In this document: piece by piece, positions 17,811-26,144 of the stretch
How positions within the stretch are numbered: the first letter of the stretch is position 1
How the letters are laid out: each line of letters starts with the position of its first letter
NCBI GenBank assembly: GCA_050942745.1
Contig: JBMNNX010000019.1
Coordinates: 1-40,658 of the forward strand
Source: UBA10939 sp050942745
Lineage (GTDB): Bacteria; Myxococcota; Myxococcia; Myxococcales; UBA5297
Reading direction: 5' to 3'
DNA: 40,658 bases
Translations under genes and position numbers: made by a program
The notes under the pieces: model-generated
What the model saw: only the letters and a program-made list of their open reading frames with translations
Told to the model about the DNA's origin: nothing
The model's database searches: none

Positions 17811-18074
17811 CGCCGCGAAAGCGGTAATCGGAGCCTTTGCGCCGACCGGTAGGCTCCGCGCGTCGGGTGGACGCGAGCGCGAGCAAGTGCGTTGGCGGGC
17901 GACAAGGCTGCTCGCACCATCTCGCCGCACTGTCGCAGCCGAGCCTGCCCTCGAGGGCGATCGCGCGCTCTGACAAGCGAGCATGCGGGCAGGCGGCCGA
18001 GCTGCTGTGCTGTCGGCGTTGCCGGTGGCTCGCTACAATCGCTCGTCTTCGACACGTGGAAAGGGAGAGCACCG

Positions 18075-20093
18075 ATGCGCCGTTTTGCGTCTCTCGCATT
18101 TCTCGCCGTCCTCGCCAGCGCTGGCTGTGGCGAGACCAACGAGCCCACCTGCGTCGCGACGTGCGAGGGGCGCGTTTGCGGCGACGATGGCTGCGGCGGC
18201 TCGTGCGGCGAGTGCGCCGAGGGAGAAGGGTGCGTTCTTGGCGCTTGCGTGCCGGGCAGCGCCTGCGACGACGGCGTGCGCAACGGCGCGGAGAGCGATG
18301 TCGACTGCGGCGGCGGCTGCGCGCCCTGCGGCGACGGCAAGGCCTGCCACGCTCCAGGCGACTGCGCCAGCGGCGTCTGCGAAGGGCAGAGGTGCGCGGC
18401 GGCGGCAAGCTGCAGCAACGGGCTGAAGGACGGGGTTGAGACCGATGTGGACTGTGGCGGCGGTTGCGCACCCTGTGCCGACGGCAAGGCCTGCGTCGCT
18501 CCGGGCGACTGCGCGAGCGGCGTCTGCGAAGGCCAGATGTGCGCGGCGGCGGCAAGCTGCGGCAACGGGCTGAAGGACGGGGCTGAGACCGATGTGGACT
18601 GCGGCGGCGGTTGCGCCCCCTGTGCCGACGGCAAGGCCTGCGTCGCTCCGGGCGACTGCGCGAGCGGCATCTGCGAAGGCCAGCTCTGCGTGCCGGCGGT
18701 GGCTTGCGACAACGGGCTCAAGGATGGGACTGAGACGGACGTCGACTGCGGCGGAGGCTGTCCCGCGTGCGCGGCAGGCAAGGCTTGCATCGAACCGAGC
18801 GACTGCGCGAGCGGCATCTGCGAAGGGCAGAGGTGCTCGGCGGCGCCAAGCTGCGACAACGGGCTGAAAGACGGGACCGAGACGGACGTTGACTGCGGCG
18901 GCGGCTGTGCGCCCTGCGCCGAGGGCAAGGCCTGCGTCGATCCGGGCGACTGCGCGAGCGGCGTGTGTGAAGGCCAGCGCTGCGTGCCGGCGGTGGCCTG
19001 CGACAACGGGCTGAAAGACGGGAGCGAGACGGACGTTGACTGCGGCGGCGACTGCGACGCGTGTGCGCTGGGGATGGCGTGCTCTCAGGCATCCGACTGC
19101 GCGAGCGGAGTGTGCGAAGGGCTGGTCTGCGTCCCTGCGGTGAGCTGTGACAACGAGGTCAAGGACGGCACCGAGACGGACGTCGACTGCGGCGGCGGCT
19201 GTCCGGGCTGTGCGGTCGGCGAGGGCTGCCGCGAGGACGCCGATTGCGCCTCGCAGTACTGCGCGAACGGGACCTGTGCGACTCCGAGCTGCGAGGACGG
19301 GGTGCTCAACGGAGGTGAAGCGGGCATCGACTGTGGCGGACCTTGCCCGGAGCGCTGCCCGCAGGGGACGACCTGCTCGCAAGGCACCGACTGCGCTTCC
19401 GGCGTCTGTCTCGCGGGCACCTGCTCGGCGCCGCGCGCCGAATCACAGCTCTGCTCGGGGAACGACGCGGTTTCGTCCTACCTGATGGATGCGTGGGAGT
19501 CCGAGTGGAACATCTTCCACGGCGACCAGGTGCCGCTCGGGCGCCACTTCGATGCGAGCCACGTCTCGTACCACACCGCGCTGCGGTTCACGAACGTCCA
19601 GGTTCCCGCGGGCGCGACGATTACTAGCGCCAGGCTGAGCTTCTATCCGACCAACGCGGTCGACTCGTCGAATCGCCTCTGGATCAACATCTACGCGGAG
19701 CGCGTGGCGGACTCGGCGCCTTTCGACCCAACGAACTACGAGACGAACCGGCCCGATCAGCGGGCGAAGACCTCGGCCTTCATCGATCACTGGCTGGTGC
19801 GCTGCAGCGCGAGCTGCACCGACATCACCGAGTACGACTGCCCACAGCGGAAGCTCGATTGCTGGGATCCGACCGTCGAGTTCACCGTGCCCAAGGATTT
19901 GAGGACCCTCGTGCAAGAGGTCGTCGCTCAGCCCGGATGGGCGGCCGGGAACGCGATGACGATCTTCCTGATCAACTCCGCCACGGACCAGGACGGTCCA
20001 AGCTACCAGGGCTATCGGACCATCGTGGGATACGACCCGGCGTTGGGCGCGCAGTTCTCGCCCCGGCTGGTCATCGACTACGAGCTCGAGTGA
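18075..20093 (+). CDS. Cys-rich repeat lipoprotein with C-terminal DNRLRE/CBM-like domain
   Basis: Predicted 672 residues. The signal peptide MRRFASLAFLAVLASAGC suggests a lipoprotein (Cys18), though Ser at -3 is less usual. Residues 19-63 carry the CGDDGCGGSCGEC motif seen in many Myxococcota surface proteins. Residues 64-455 are eight tandem 49-residue units of the form CxNGxKDGxETDVDCGGGCxxC..GKAC...DCASGxCEGQxC, eight cysteines each, presumably all in disulfides. Residues about 460-672 form a beta-sandwich resembling DNRLRE carbohydrate-binding domains (YHTALRFTNVQVPAGATITSARLSFYPT, LRTLVQEVVAQPGW, LVIDYELE). A cell-surface binding or adhesive role is inferred. ATG 18075 has GGGAGAG upstream; an open frame further 5' is not coding-like. 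Confidence 0.85.
   Translation: MRRFASLAFLAVLASAGCGETNEPTCVATCEGRVCGDDGCGGSCGECAEGEGCVLGACVPGSACDDGVRNGAESDVDCGGGCAPCGDGKACHAPGDCASGVCEGQRCAAAASCSNGLKDGVETDVDCGGGCAPCADGKACVAPGDCASGVCEGQMCAAAASCGNGLKDGAETDVDCGGGCAPCADGKACVAPGDCASGICEGQLCVPAVACDNGLKDGTETDVDCGGGCPACAAGKACIEPSDCASGICEGQRCSAAPSCDNGLKDGTETDVDCGGGCAPCAEGKACVDPGDCASGVCEGQRCVPAVACDNGLKDGSETDVDCGGDCDACALGMACSQASDCASGVCEGLVCVPAVSCDNEVKDGTETDVDCGGGCPGCAVGEGCREDADCASQYCANGTCATPSCEDGVLNGGEAGIDCGGPCPERCPQGTTCSQGTDCASGVCLAGTCSAPRAESQLCSGNDAVSSYLMDAWESEWNIFHGDQVPLGRHFDASHVSYHTALRFTNVQVPAGATITSARLSFYPTNAVDSSNRLWINIYAERVADSAPFDPTNYETNRPDQRAKTSAFIDHWLVRCSASCTDITEYDCPQRKLDCWDPTVEFTVPKDLRTLVQEVVAQPGWAAGNAMTIFLINSATDQDGPSYQGYRTIVGYDPALGAQFSPRLVIDYELE
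18264..19440 (+). repeat. eight tandem 147-bp coding repeats
   Basis: Each unit encodes 49 residues starting at a Cys. Units 2 and 3 (starting about 18411 and 18558) differ at only a handful of bases over more than 110, whereas units 7 and 8 are much more diverged. That gradient points to recent expansion by slippage or unequal recombination in the 5' units, so copy number is likely to vary among strains. Confidence 0.9.
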
Positions 20094-20110
20094 CGGGCTG
20101 CCCGTCACTC
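20088..20110. terminator. hairpin overlapping the stop codon of the Cys-rich repeat lipoprotein
   Basis: Perfect 10-bp stem GAGTGACGGG / CCCGTCACTC with a three-base loop. The left arm includes the TGA stop codon (20091-20093). It lies in the 97-base gap between two convergent genes and probably terminates both. No U-run follows. Confidence 0.55.
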
Positions 20111-20190
20111 GGGCCCTGCCCGGCGGATCGTTCAGGACGAGCCGTGGGACGCCAGCGCGCGATCAGACAAGCCGCGCTGGCGCCTCGCCC

Positions 20191-21558
20191 TCAGTCGAGC
20201 CCCCGGGAAGCGAGACAGGTCTTCGTGTAGAGGTCGCGGAAGAGGTTGCGCCGGTCGGTGCGCGCCTTGACGGCGAAGTGGTTCTCCTTGTGCCAGATGC
20301 GCCAGAACTCCTCTTCGCTGTAGTAGTTGAAGGAGATGAGAGTCTTGACCCCGTTGAGCTCCTGTAGCTTCTCCTCGAGCATCCGGTAGTAGTTCCTGCC
20401 GTCGCGCCCCTTGAAACCGTAGACCGCGAGGTCGACGAACATCTCGTCCTCGAGCCCCGCGTACCACTCGTCCGAGAGCCAGTGGTAGCGCTGTGCCGGC
20501 CGGTAGGGGACGCACCAGAGCGGAAACGGCCCGAACTCGCGCCAGTACCACTCCATGAAGTCGCCGAAGCGCGAGAACGGGATGAAGACGTCGACCGTGA
20601 GCGTCGGGTTCTCGCGGGGCAGAGCCCAGGCGAGCTTCTCGGCGAGCTTCAGGACCTCGGTGGAGCGGACGAACCGGCCGAGCAGCAGACGCCCGAGCCG
20701 CGACTTGGGCCGCACGTTGGTGACGCCGCGGTCGTAGCGGAAGAAGTACTCGGGGGTGGTGAAGTAGTCCTCTTTGCGCTTGGCGGTCGTCTCGTAGTAG
20801 GCCGTCATTCCGTAGTAGCGGCTGGTGTAGGGCGCCTTGTCTACGAAGCGGCCCACCGAGAGCACATACCGGTCGGGCCCGTGGATGATGCCGTCGATGA
20901 AGTCGACGTCCGCCTGCCTACAGCGCTCGGCGATGGCCGCGTGGTACTCGCCGTAGGTCCGGTAAGTCTCGTAGTCCAGCCGCACGAACGGCTTGGCGGC
21001 GATGAGCTTGAACTTGATCTTCGAGAGGATTCCCAGGGTTCCGAAGGAGCCGTGGATCATGTGGAAGACGAGCTTGTGCTCGTTCTCTGGGGTGCAGGTG
21101 AGCACCTCGCCGTCCGAGGTGATGACCTCGTACTCGAGGCACGAGTCATGGAACCCGCCATAGCGGAAAGACATCGACTCGAGCGAGCAGCCGGAGACCG
21201 CGCCGCCGATGGTGATCGTCTTGAGCTCGGGGACGACGAAGGGAACCAAGCCGTAGGGGAGCGTCGCGGCGACCAGGTCGACGAAGGTGACACCCGGCTC
21301 GGCGACGCAGACGCGCGAGGCCGGGTCGATTTCGAGGATCTCGTCGAGGTCGGAGACGTCGATCTTCTCGTCGCTGTACTTGCGGTCGCCCGGCTTGGGG
21401 ACCTGGTGGCTGACCGCCCGCTTGCGCAGCGACAGCGGCCTGGTGCTGGTCCGCTCGCGAAGCTGCCGCGCGACGCGGGCGACCTTCGCGTCGTGGCGAG
21501 CGAGCGGCGATGCCACAGACTGGACTGGAGTGGGGGGGACGCGCTCTGGGGCGATCAT
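20191..21558 (-). CDS. FAD-dependent oxidoreductase, DHCR24 (sterol delta24-reductase)-like
   Basis: Predicted 455 residues, single PCMH-type FAD domain. Flavin-binding motifs: VAEPGVTFVDLV, VPELKTITIGGAVSGCSLES, and SFGTLGILSKIKFKLIAAKPFVRL. The stretch GGFHDSCLEYEVITSDGEVLTCTPENEHKLVF..SFGTLG and the C-terminal PLWCVPYRPA...EMFVDLAVYG...YYSEEEFWRIW follow animal and plant DHCR24/DWF1 (...PIWLCPF..., ELYIDIGAYG, NREEFWEMF) through the whole length. DHCR24 reduces the side-chain C24 double bond of sterols; some Myxococcota make sterols. It has no clear N-terminal membrane helix, unlike DHCR24. Substrate is therefore inferred only; other FAD/GlcD-type substrates are possible. The ATG has AGGA nine bases upstream. 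Confidence 0.8.
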   Translation of the reverse strand: MIAPERVPPTPVQSVASPLARHDAKVARVARQLRERTSTRPLSLRKRAVSHQVPKPGDRKYSDEKIDVSDLDEILEIDPASRVCVAEPGVTFVDLVAATLPYGLVPFVVPELKTITIGGAVSGCSLESMSFRYGGFHDSCLEYEVITSDGEVLTCTPENEHKLVFHMIHGSFGTLGILSKIKFKLIAAKPFVRLDYETYRTYGEYHAAIAERCRQADVDFIDGIIHGPDRYVLSVGRFVDKAPYTSRYYGMTAYYETTAKRKEDYFTTPEYFFRYDRGVTNVRPKSRLGRLLLGRFVRSTEVLKLAEKLAWALPRENPTLTVDVFIPFSRFGDFMEWYWREFGPFPLWCVPYRPAQRYHWLSDEWYAGLEDEMFVDLAVYGFKGRDGRNYYRMLEEKLQELNGVKTLISFNYYSEEEFWRIWHKENHFAVKARTDRRNLFRDLYTKTCLASRGLD

Positions 21559-22062
21559 GGTGTCGTTCCTGGAGTGAGGGGAAGGGCGCGCATGCTACAC
21601 CGCGAGGCGCGGGGCGGGGGCGCTGCGAGCGCGACTCCGGTCGCCGATGTTGGCCGGTCGACCCTCTTCGCCGACCGCCTGGGCGCCTCCGGCGGAGCGG
21701 GCCGCGGCGCGTCGCCTTCGACGGCCGACGAGAAGGACGGCGCGCTCCGCCGCCGCCCCGGCAGCGGAGACGCTTGGCGACAGCGCTCGCGGGGTAGAAA
21801 AAGTCCTGCAAAAACGGGCCCTTGGGGCATGGCCAGGAATGCCCCTGTGGCGCGAGAAATGGCGCGCGGCGGGCCTCGCCAGAAGGCCCTTGGGCCGTTG
21901 TAGGCCCTCAGGCGGCTTCCTTGGCGCTCCGCAGGGTCAGAATCGGTCCGCCGGGGCAGAAGAGACAGCCGGCGAGAGCCCTTCTTTCCGAGGCTCGTCA
22001 GGTCGCCCGCGAGCTGATTCGCGCGAGTGGCGAAGCCCTGCCGCAGTGTGGCAACCGAGGGC
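21559..22062. other. 504-base non-coding gap with a terminator-like hairpin
   Basis: Lies between the DHCR24-like gene start and the end of the pilus operon, both minus strand. Open frames here are short and Arg/Ala/Pro-rich and I reject them. On the minus strand, GGGGCAT (21839-21845) pairs with ATGCCCC (21824-21830) around an eight-base loop, and a T5 tract follows about 10 bases later (21811-21815), giving a weak terminator candidate for the pilus operon some 220 bases past its last stop codon. The region must also contain the promoter of the DHCR24-like gene. Confidence 0.45.
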
Positions 22063-23247
22063 CTAGCGGCCGATCTTCTGCATCGAGCCGTAGATCGGAA
22101 GGAAGATACCGACTGCGAGCAGGAGCAGCATTCCGCCTCCCACCAGCAGCAGCATGGGCTCGATCAACGTGGCCAGGGTAGTCAGGCGCGACTGGGCTCT
22201 GTCGCGAAGGAAGCTCGCCAAGCGTCGCAGGTAGGTGTCGAGCGCGCCCATGATCTCGCCCTGGCGCAGCACGCCCTTCGTCACCGGCGGGAAGAAGGGG
22301 TCGCCAAAGCCCTCAGAGAAGGTGCCGCCGCGCTGGATCGAGTCGTAGACCCACTCGAGGCGGGTGCGGATGGCGCGCGAGCTGATCGTGCCGATGACCG
22401 TGTCGAGGGCGCTGGTCAGCGAGACGCCTGCGCCCAGCATCAGCGAGAGGTTCTGGAAGACGTTGCAGAGGGCGACGTTCTTGAGCACCGGGCCGATGAG
22501 TGGCACGCGGAAGAACATCTCGCCGAGCCGGGTCTTGTACGAGCTCGGCATGCGCCACCAGAGGAAGGCGCCAGTAACGCCGACGAGAGGGACGGCCCAC
22601 CAATAGCCGACCGCCGAGTTCGAAAGGAACAGGAGGATCCTTGTCGGCAGCGGCGGGTTGGGCGGGAAGATCTCCTTGAGCTGCGGGACGACGCCCACGA
22701 GCAGGCCCACGCCGATGAAAAAGAGCACCACCACCGAGATCGCCGGGTAGATGGTGGCCTTCATCACCTGCTGGGCGAGGGCCGCCTCTTGCCGGTAGTG
22801 CTCCTCGAGCGACTCGAAGACGTTCTCCAGCGTTCCCGACTGCTCGCCGGCGCGGATGTTGCCGAGCACCATCGACGGGAAGACCCCGGTGCGCTCCATC
22901 GACTCGGTCAGCGAGTGTCCCTGCTGAATGGCGGTGACGACGGTAGAGATGCTCTCCTTGGCCAGCTTGTTGGGCAACGCCTCGGCCACCGACGACCATG
23001 CGGTCACCATGTCGAGGCCCATGCCCAGCAGGCCGCGCAGGTAGCCGAACATCTCGATCATCACCGCGCGCGGGAGGCGCTTCGGCTTGAGCGTCGCCAT
23101 GAGCTCGCCGAGCACGTCGGGGCGCGCGTCGACGAGGGTAAGCCCGCCCTTCGAGAGATCAGAGCGCAGCGCGGCGACCGAGGCCGCCGAGGCCTGTCCC
23201 TTTATGAATCGGCCGGACTTACCGATGGCTTGATAGACGTACAGCAT
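22063..23247 (-). CDS. PilC/GspF-type pilus or secretion platform protein
   Basis: Predicted 394 residues. Inner-membrane platform protein on which the PilB/GspE ATPase acts. It starts MLYVYQAIGKSGRFIKGQ, the typical PilC/GspF opening, and has the two homologous T2SSF domains (about residues 60-190 and 260-385), each with an ExSGxL-type element: RAGEQSGTLENVFESLEEHY in the first, and the diverged RQGEIMGALDTYLRRLASFL in the second. Hydrophobic segments are at about 165-190, 215-235 and 360-385. Last gene of the minus-strand operon, 37 bases after the small lipoprotein gene. GGAG lies five bases before the ATG. It could serve a type IV pilus or a type II secretion system; the operon points to a pilus-like machine. 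Confidence 0.9.
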   Translation of the reverse strand: MLYVYQAIGKSGRFIKGQASAASVAALRSDLSKGGLTLVDARPDVLGELMATLKPKRLPRAVMIEMFGYLRGLLGMGLDMVTAWSSVAEALPNKLAKESISTVVTAIQQGHSLTESMERTGVFPSMVLGNIRAGEQSGTLENVFESLEEHYRQEAALAQQVMKATIYPAISVVVLFFIGVGLLVGVVPQLKEIFPPNPPLPTRILLFLSNSAVGYWWAVPLVGVTGAFLWWRMPSSYKTRLGEMFFRVPLIGPVLKNVALCNVFQNLSLMLGAGVSLTSALDTVIGTISSRAIRTRLEWVYDSIQRGGTFSEGFGDPFFPPVTKGVLRQGEIMGALDTYLRRLASFLRDRAQSRLTTLATLIEPMLLLVGGGMLLLLAVGIFLPIYGSMQKIGR

Positions 23248-23284
23248 CCGCGCTCCATGCGCTTACGCTTGCGGCGCCACCTCG

Positions 23285-23803
23285 CTACTGCTCGGTGGGC
23301 TTCTCGCAGGTGAGGTTGGCCTTGAGGAGAACCGGGCAGACGTTGCCGGGCCCGTATTCCTCGATGGCAATCACACCCTCGCTGGTGACCTGGCCACCGG
23401 GGCCCGGAAGCAGCCCGGCAGGCTCGGCCATGAGCAAGATCTTGTAGGTGAGCGCGCCGTTTTCATCGAGCGTCGTCTCGATCTCGGCCAGGTTCGGCGC
23501 GCACCCCGTGCCTTCGCACAGGTAGACGGCATCGGTGGCCCGCTTGATCTTGATCCGCGCGTAGGCGAGCGAGTACTCGTCGGCGCTGCCATTGCGCTCG
23601 TGCGCAGGCTCGACGGGCACGCGGGGCGCGGTCGTCACCACGAAACTGTAGGCCTCCGGGAAGTTGCAGAAGCCCAACTCGGCCGTTTCCTTCACGTCGA
23701 TCGTGGCCTCGGTGTTGGCGCATTCTACTCGCGGGGGAGTAAAGGCGCCGCAGCTCCCCAGGAACAAGCTCCCGGCAATCAGCGCAATCTTGAACCGCGT
23801 CAT
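23285..23803 (-). CDS. small lipoprotein of the pilus operon, function unknown
   Basis: Predicted 172 residues with a clear lipoprotein signal ending LGSC (Cys18). The mature part is beta-rich and has six further cysteines (VECANTEA, FCNF, LCEGTGC, VCPVLLKANLTC). I do not recognise the family. Its ATG overlaps the stop codon of the upstream ATPase gene as ATGA (23803-23800), which implies translational coupling, and the platform protein gene follows, so it is an integral part of the operon. Pilotin-like help for the secretin or an outer-membrane accessory role would fit the location, but nothing in the sequence proves this. Confidence 0.8.
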   Translation of the reverse strand: MTRFKIALIAGSLFLGSCGAFTPPRVECANTEATIDVKETAELGFCNFPEAYSFVVTTAPRVPVEPAHERNGSADEYSLAYARIKIKRATDAVYLCEGTGCAPNLAEIETTLDENGALTYKILLMAEPAGLLPGPGGQVTSEGVIAIEEYGPGNVCPVLLKANLTCEKPTEQ

Positions 23804-25611
23804 CGGCGTGCCTCCGTTGCAGTCGTCTTGTCCGGGGTGGCGGCGACCTGCGCTTTCGGCACCTCGGTCGTCATCGGTCCTACCGTGCCCTCCGCCTCGT
23901 TGAGCGAAACCAACCCCTTGGCTACCAGCCACAGCGCATTGTCGGTCATCGTTCGGAAGCCGGACTTGCGCGCGGCTTGGACAATCTTCTCATTCGATGC
24001 GCGCTGGTACACCAGCTCGCGCAGATCGTTGTTCATCGCCAGCACCTCGGCGATGACGGTGCGGCCGGCGTTGCCGCCCGAGCAGTGGACGCACCCCTTG
24101 CCCTTCTCGCAAATCTCGATCGGGCGGGTGGGGACGCGCCCGACGCCGTAGACGTTCTCGGCGAGCGCGCGATCGAGCGTGGCGGGATTCAGGGCCGTCT
24201 TGCGCTTGCAGTGCGGGCACAGCTTGCGCAGCAGGCGCTGGGAGACCGTGCCGAGGAGGGTCGTCGAGACCTGGTAAGGGTCCATGCCCAGGTCGAACAG
24301 GCGTCCGAGCGCTTCGACCGCAGTGTTCGCGTGGAGCGTGGAGAGCACCATGTGGCCGGTGTTCGCCGCGCGGAACGCCTCGCGCGCGGTCTCCTCGTCG
24401 CGGATCTCGCCGACGAGGATGACGTCGGGGTCCTGGCGCAGGAAGGCGCGTACGGTGCGCGCGAAGGTGACGTCGGCCTTCTCGTTGACCTGCACCTGCT
24501 GAATCGTGGGGATGCGGATTTCGCAGGGATCCTCGACGGTGAGGATCTTGGTGGACCCGTCGTTGAGGCGGCTCAGGCACGAGTAGAGGCTGGTGGTCTT
24601 CCCGGAGCCGGTCGGGCCTACGACCAGGATGAGGCCGTAGGGGTAGCGCAGCATCTGGTTGATGGCGTTGAGGTTCCAGGAGGTGTAGCCGAGCTCCTCG
24701 AGGCTCGCGAGCGAGCGGCTGTCGTCGAGGATACGCAGCACGATCATCGGGCCTTCGACCGTGGGGCTCGCCGCGAAGCGGATGTCGAGCTTGCGGCCGG
24801 CGAAGGCGAACGAGAAGCGCCCGTCGTGCAGGCGGCTGAAGTCCGACAGGTCGACTCCAGCCATGCCGAAGATGACGTTGGTCAGGTTCTCGTGGCGCGA
24901 GCGCGGCAGCGACAGCGCGATGCGCAGGTCGCCGTCGATGCGGTAGCGCACCACGGTGGTCACGCCGGTCGGCTCGATGTGCACGTCGCTGGCCCGCTCG
25001 AGGACCGCCTTGCCCATCAAGTAGTTGAAGAGGACCTTGACCTCGCCCGCGTCGATGCTCTCGCGCGCGCTCTCGATGATCCGATCCGCGTCGACGGTCT
25101 CGAACGCGAGCACCTGCAGGATCATCTCGATGCCGCTCGCGGTGCTCACCGCGTAGGGCCTCTTGCCGATGACCGCCTCGACCTGGTCGGTGGCGTTGGT
25201 GTCGAGAGGGTCCGAGAGAAGCAGGATTTCCCTGCCCTTGAAGGTGATCGGCAGGAGGCGCTTCTCTTCGAGCACCTTGATCCCGACCTTGGTGACCGCG
25301 TCGCGGTCGACCATGTCGGTGGTCAGCTGCTTGGGCGCCACGTACTGGACGTTGAACTGCTGGGCGAGCGCCTCGGAGATGTCCTCGGGCCGCGCGTAGC
25401 CCGACTTGACGAGCACCTCGCCGAGCCGCTCTCCGGTGCGCTTGGACATGCTCAAGGCCTGCTCGAGCTTCTGCTGGTTGAGCAGGCCCGAGGCGATGAG
25501 CATGTCGCCGAGGCGCGCGCGCACCGGCATTCTCTGGCGCCGGCCGAAGTGCTCCTCGGGGACCGGGGGCGCGAAAGCGACTGGGGGTGGGGCTGGCGGT
25601 TGGTTGGCCAT
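23800..25611 (-). CDS. PilB/GspE/MshE-type assembly ATPase
   Basis: Predicted 603 residues. Cytoplasmic hexameric ATPase that drives pilin polymerisation. Domain order: N-terminal MshEN/GspE-N domain (about residues 30-175, RARLGDMLIASGLLNQQKLEQALSMS...), then the ATPase core: DVHIEPTGVTTVVRYRIDGDL, Walker A GPTGSGKTT at 332-340, the Asp box (LTVEDPCEI), Walker B DPDVILVGEIRDEETA and the His box GHMVLSTLHANTA. A zinc-binding tetracysteine follows (CPHC ... CEKGKGCVHC), as in assembly rather than retraction ATPases. ATG 25611 was chosen over a longer frame because MANQPP begins the conserved part. No PilT-type retraction ATPase is in the window. Confidence 0.93.
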   Translation of the reverse strand: MANQPPAPPPVAFAPPVPEEHFGRRQRMPVRARLGDMLIASGLLNQQKLEQALSMSKRTGERLGEVLVKSGYARPEDISEALAQQFNVQYVAPKQLTTDMVDRDAVTKVGIKVLEEKRLLPITFKGREILLLSDPLDTNATDQVEAVIGKRPYAVSTASGIEMILQVLAFETVDADRIIESARESIDAGEVKVLFNYLMGKAVLERASDVHIEPTGVTTVVRYRIDGDLRIALSLPRSRHENLTNVIFGMAGVDLSDFSRLHDGRFSFAFAGRKLDIRFAASPTVEGPMIVLRILDDSRSLASLEELGYTSWNLNAINQMLRYPYGLILVVGPTGSGKTTSLYSCLSRLNDGSTKILTVEDPCEIRIPTIQQVQVNEKADVTFARTVRAFLRQDPDVILVGEIRDEETAREAFRAANTGHMVLSTLHANTAVEALGRLFDLGMDPYQVSTTLLGTVSQRLLRKLCPHCKRKTALNPATLDRALAENVYGVGRVPTRPIEICEKGKGCVHCSGGNAGRTVIAEVLAMNNDLRELVYQRASNEKIVQAARKSGFRTMTDNALWLVAKGLVSLNEAEGTVGPMTTEVPKAQVAATPDKTTATEARR

Positions 25612-25624
25612 GGCGTTCCGAGGG

Positions 25625-26140
25625 CTACTGGCCGAGCATGACGGCCGTGCGGCTGCCGCCGCCGGAGGTGACGACGCCGCTCTCGTTGATGTCGCGGACG
25701 ACGATGTCGCCGAGCTTGTCACCGGGGCGCACGGTGTAGACGCGGCCGCGGTAGGTGACGATCGCCTCCTTGAACGGGGCGACGGTGACCGCCTTGACCG
25801 TAATCTGCTCGGCAGAGGTGTCGAGCTGGGGCGGCCGGCGCAGGGGCATCCGAGGCAGCTCGACCTTGGGCTTGTTGTCCTTGCCGTCCTTGGTCTGGAC
25901 ACCGAGCTTGGCTTCGAGCTCCTGCCGCTCGAGCCGGGCCTCGAGGATGCGGTTGTACTCCTGCTCGAGCAGAAGCTGGGCCCTCATCGTTTTGAGCCGC
26001 TCGATGACTTCGCGAGCCTGCAGAGGCGCGACGGTCTGTGAACCCCCGCGCGCGACTTCGCCGGAGTCGTCCTCGGCCGCTGGCGCAGCCGCCGGCAGCA
26101 GGGTGGTGAGCGCTACGATTGCAACCGTAACTGGAATCAC
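25625..26140 (-). CDS. PilP/GspC-like pilus assembly protein
   Basis: Predicted 171 residues. A signal peptide or N-terminal anchor (VIPVTVAIVALTTLLPAAAPAAE) is followed by a coiled-coil stretch (residues about 40-85, REVIERLKTMRAQLLLEQEYNRILEARLERQ) and a C-terminal small beta domain (ITVKAVTVAPFKEAIVTYRGRVYTVRPGDKLGDIVVRDINESGVVTS) of the kind that ends PilP and GspC homology regions, which link the inner-membrane complex to the secretin. The GTG at 26140 is chosen because GGGAGG sits seven bases upstream; the longer frame overlaps the previous gene. Assignment rests on position and the short C-terminal domain. Confidence 0.75.
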   Translation of the reverse strand: MIPVTVAIVALTTLLPAAAPAAEDDSGEVARGGSQTVAPLQAREVIERLKTMRAQLLLEQEYNRILEARLERQELEAKLGVQTKDGKDNKPKVELPRMPLRRPPQLDTSAEQITVKAVTVAPFKEAIVTYRGRVYTVRPGDKLGDIVVRDINESGVVTSGGGSRTAVMLGQ

Positions 26141-26144
26141 GGGC

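Noticed and set aside
18033..19382. Long minus-strand frames through the eight-repeat lipoprotein, some with regular repeats
   Set aside because: The repetitive look is inherited from the coding repeats on the plus strand. The plus-strand frame has a signal peptide, conserved cysteines and a real C-terminal domain.
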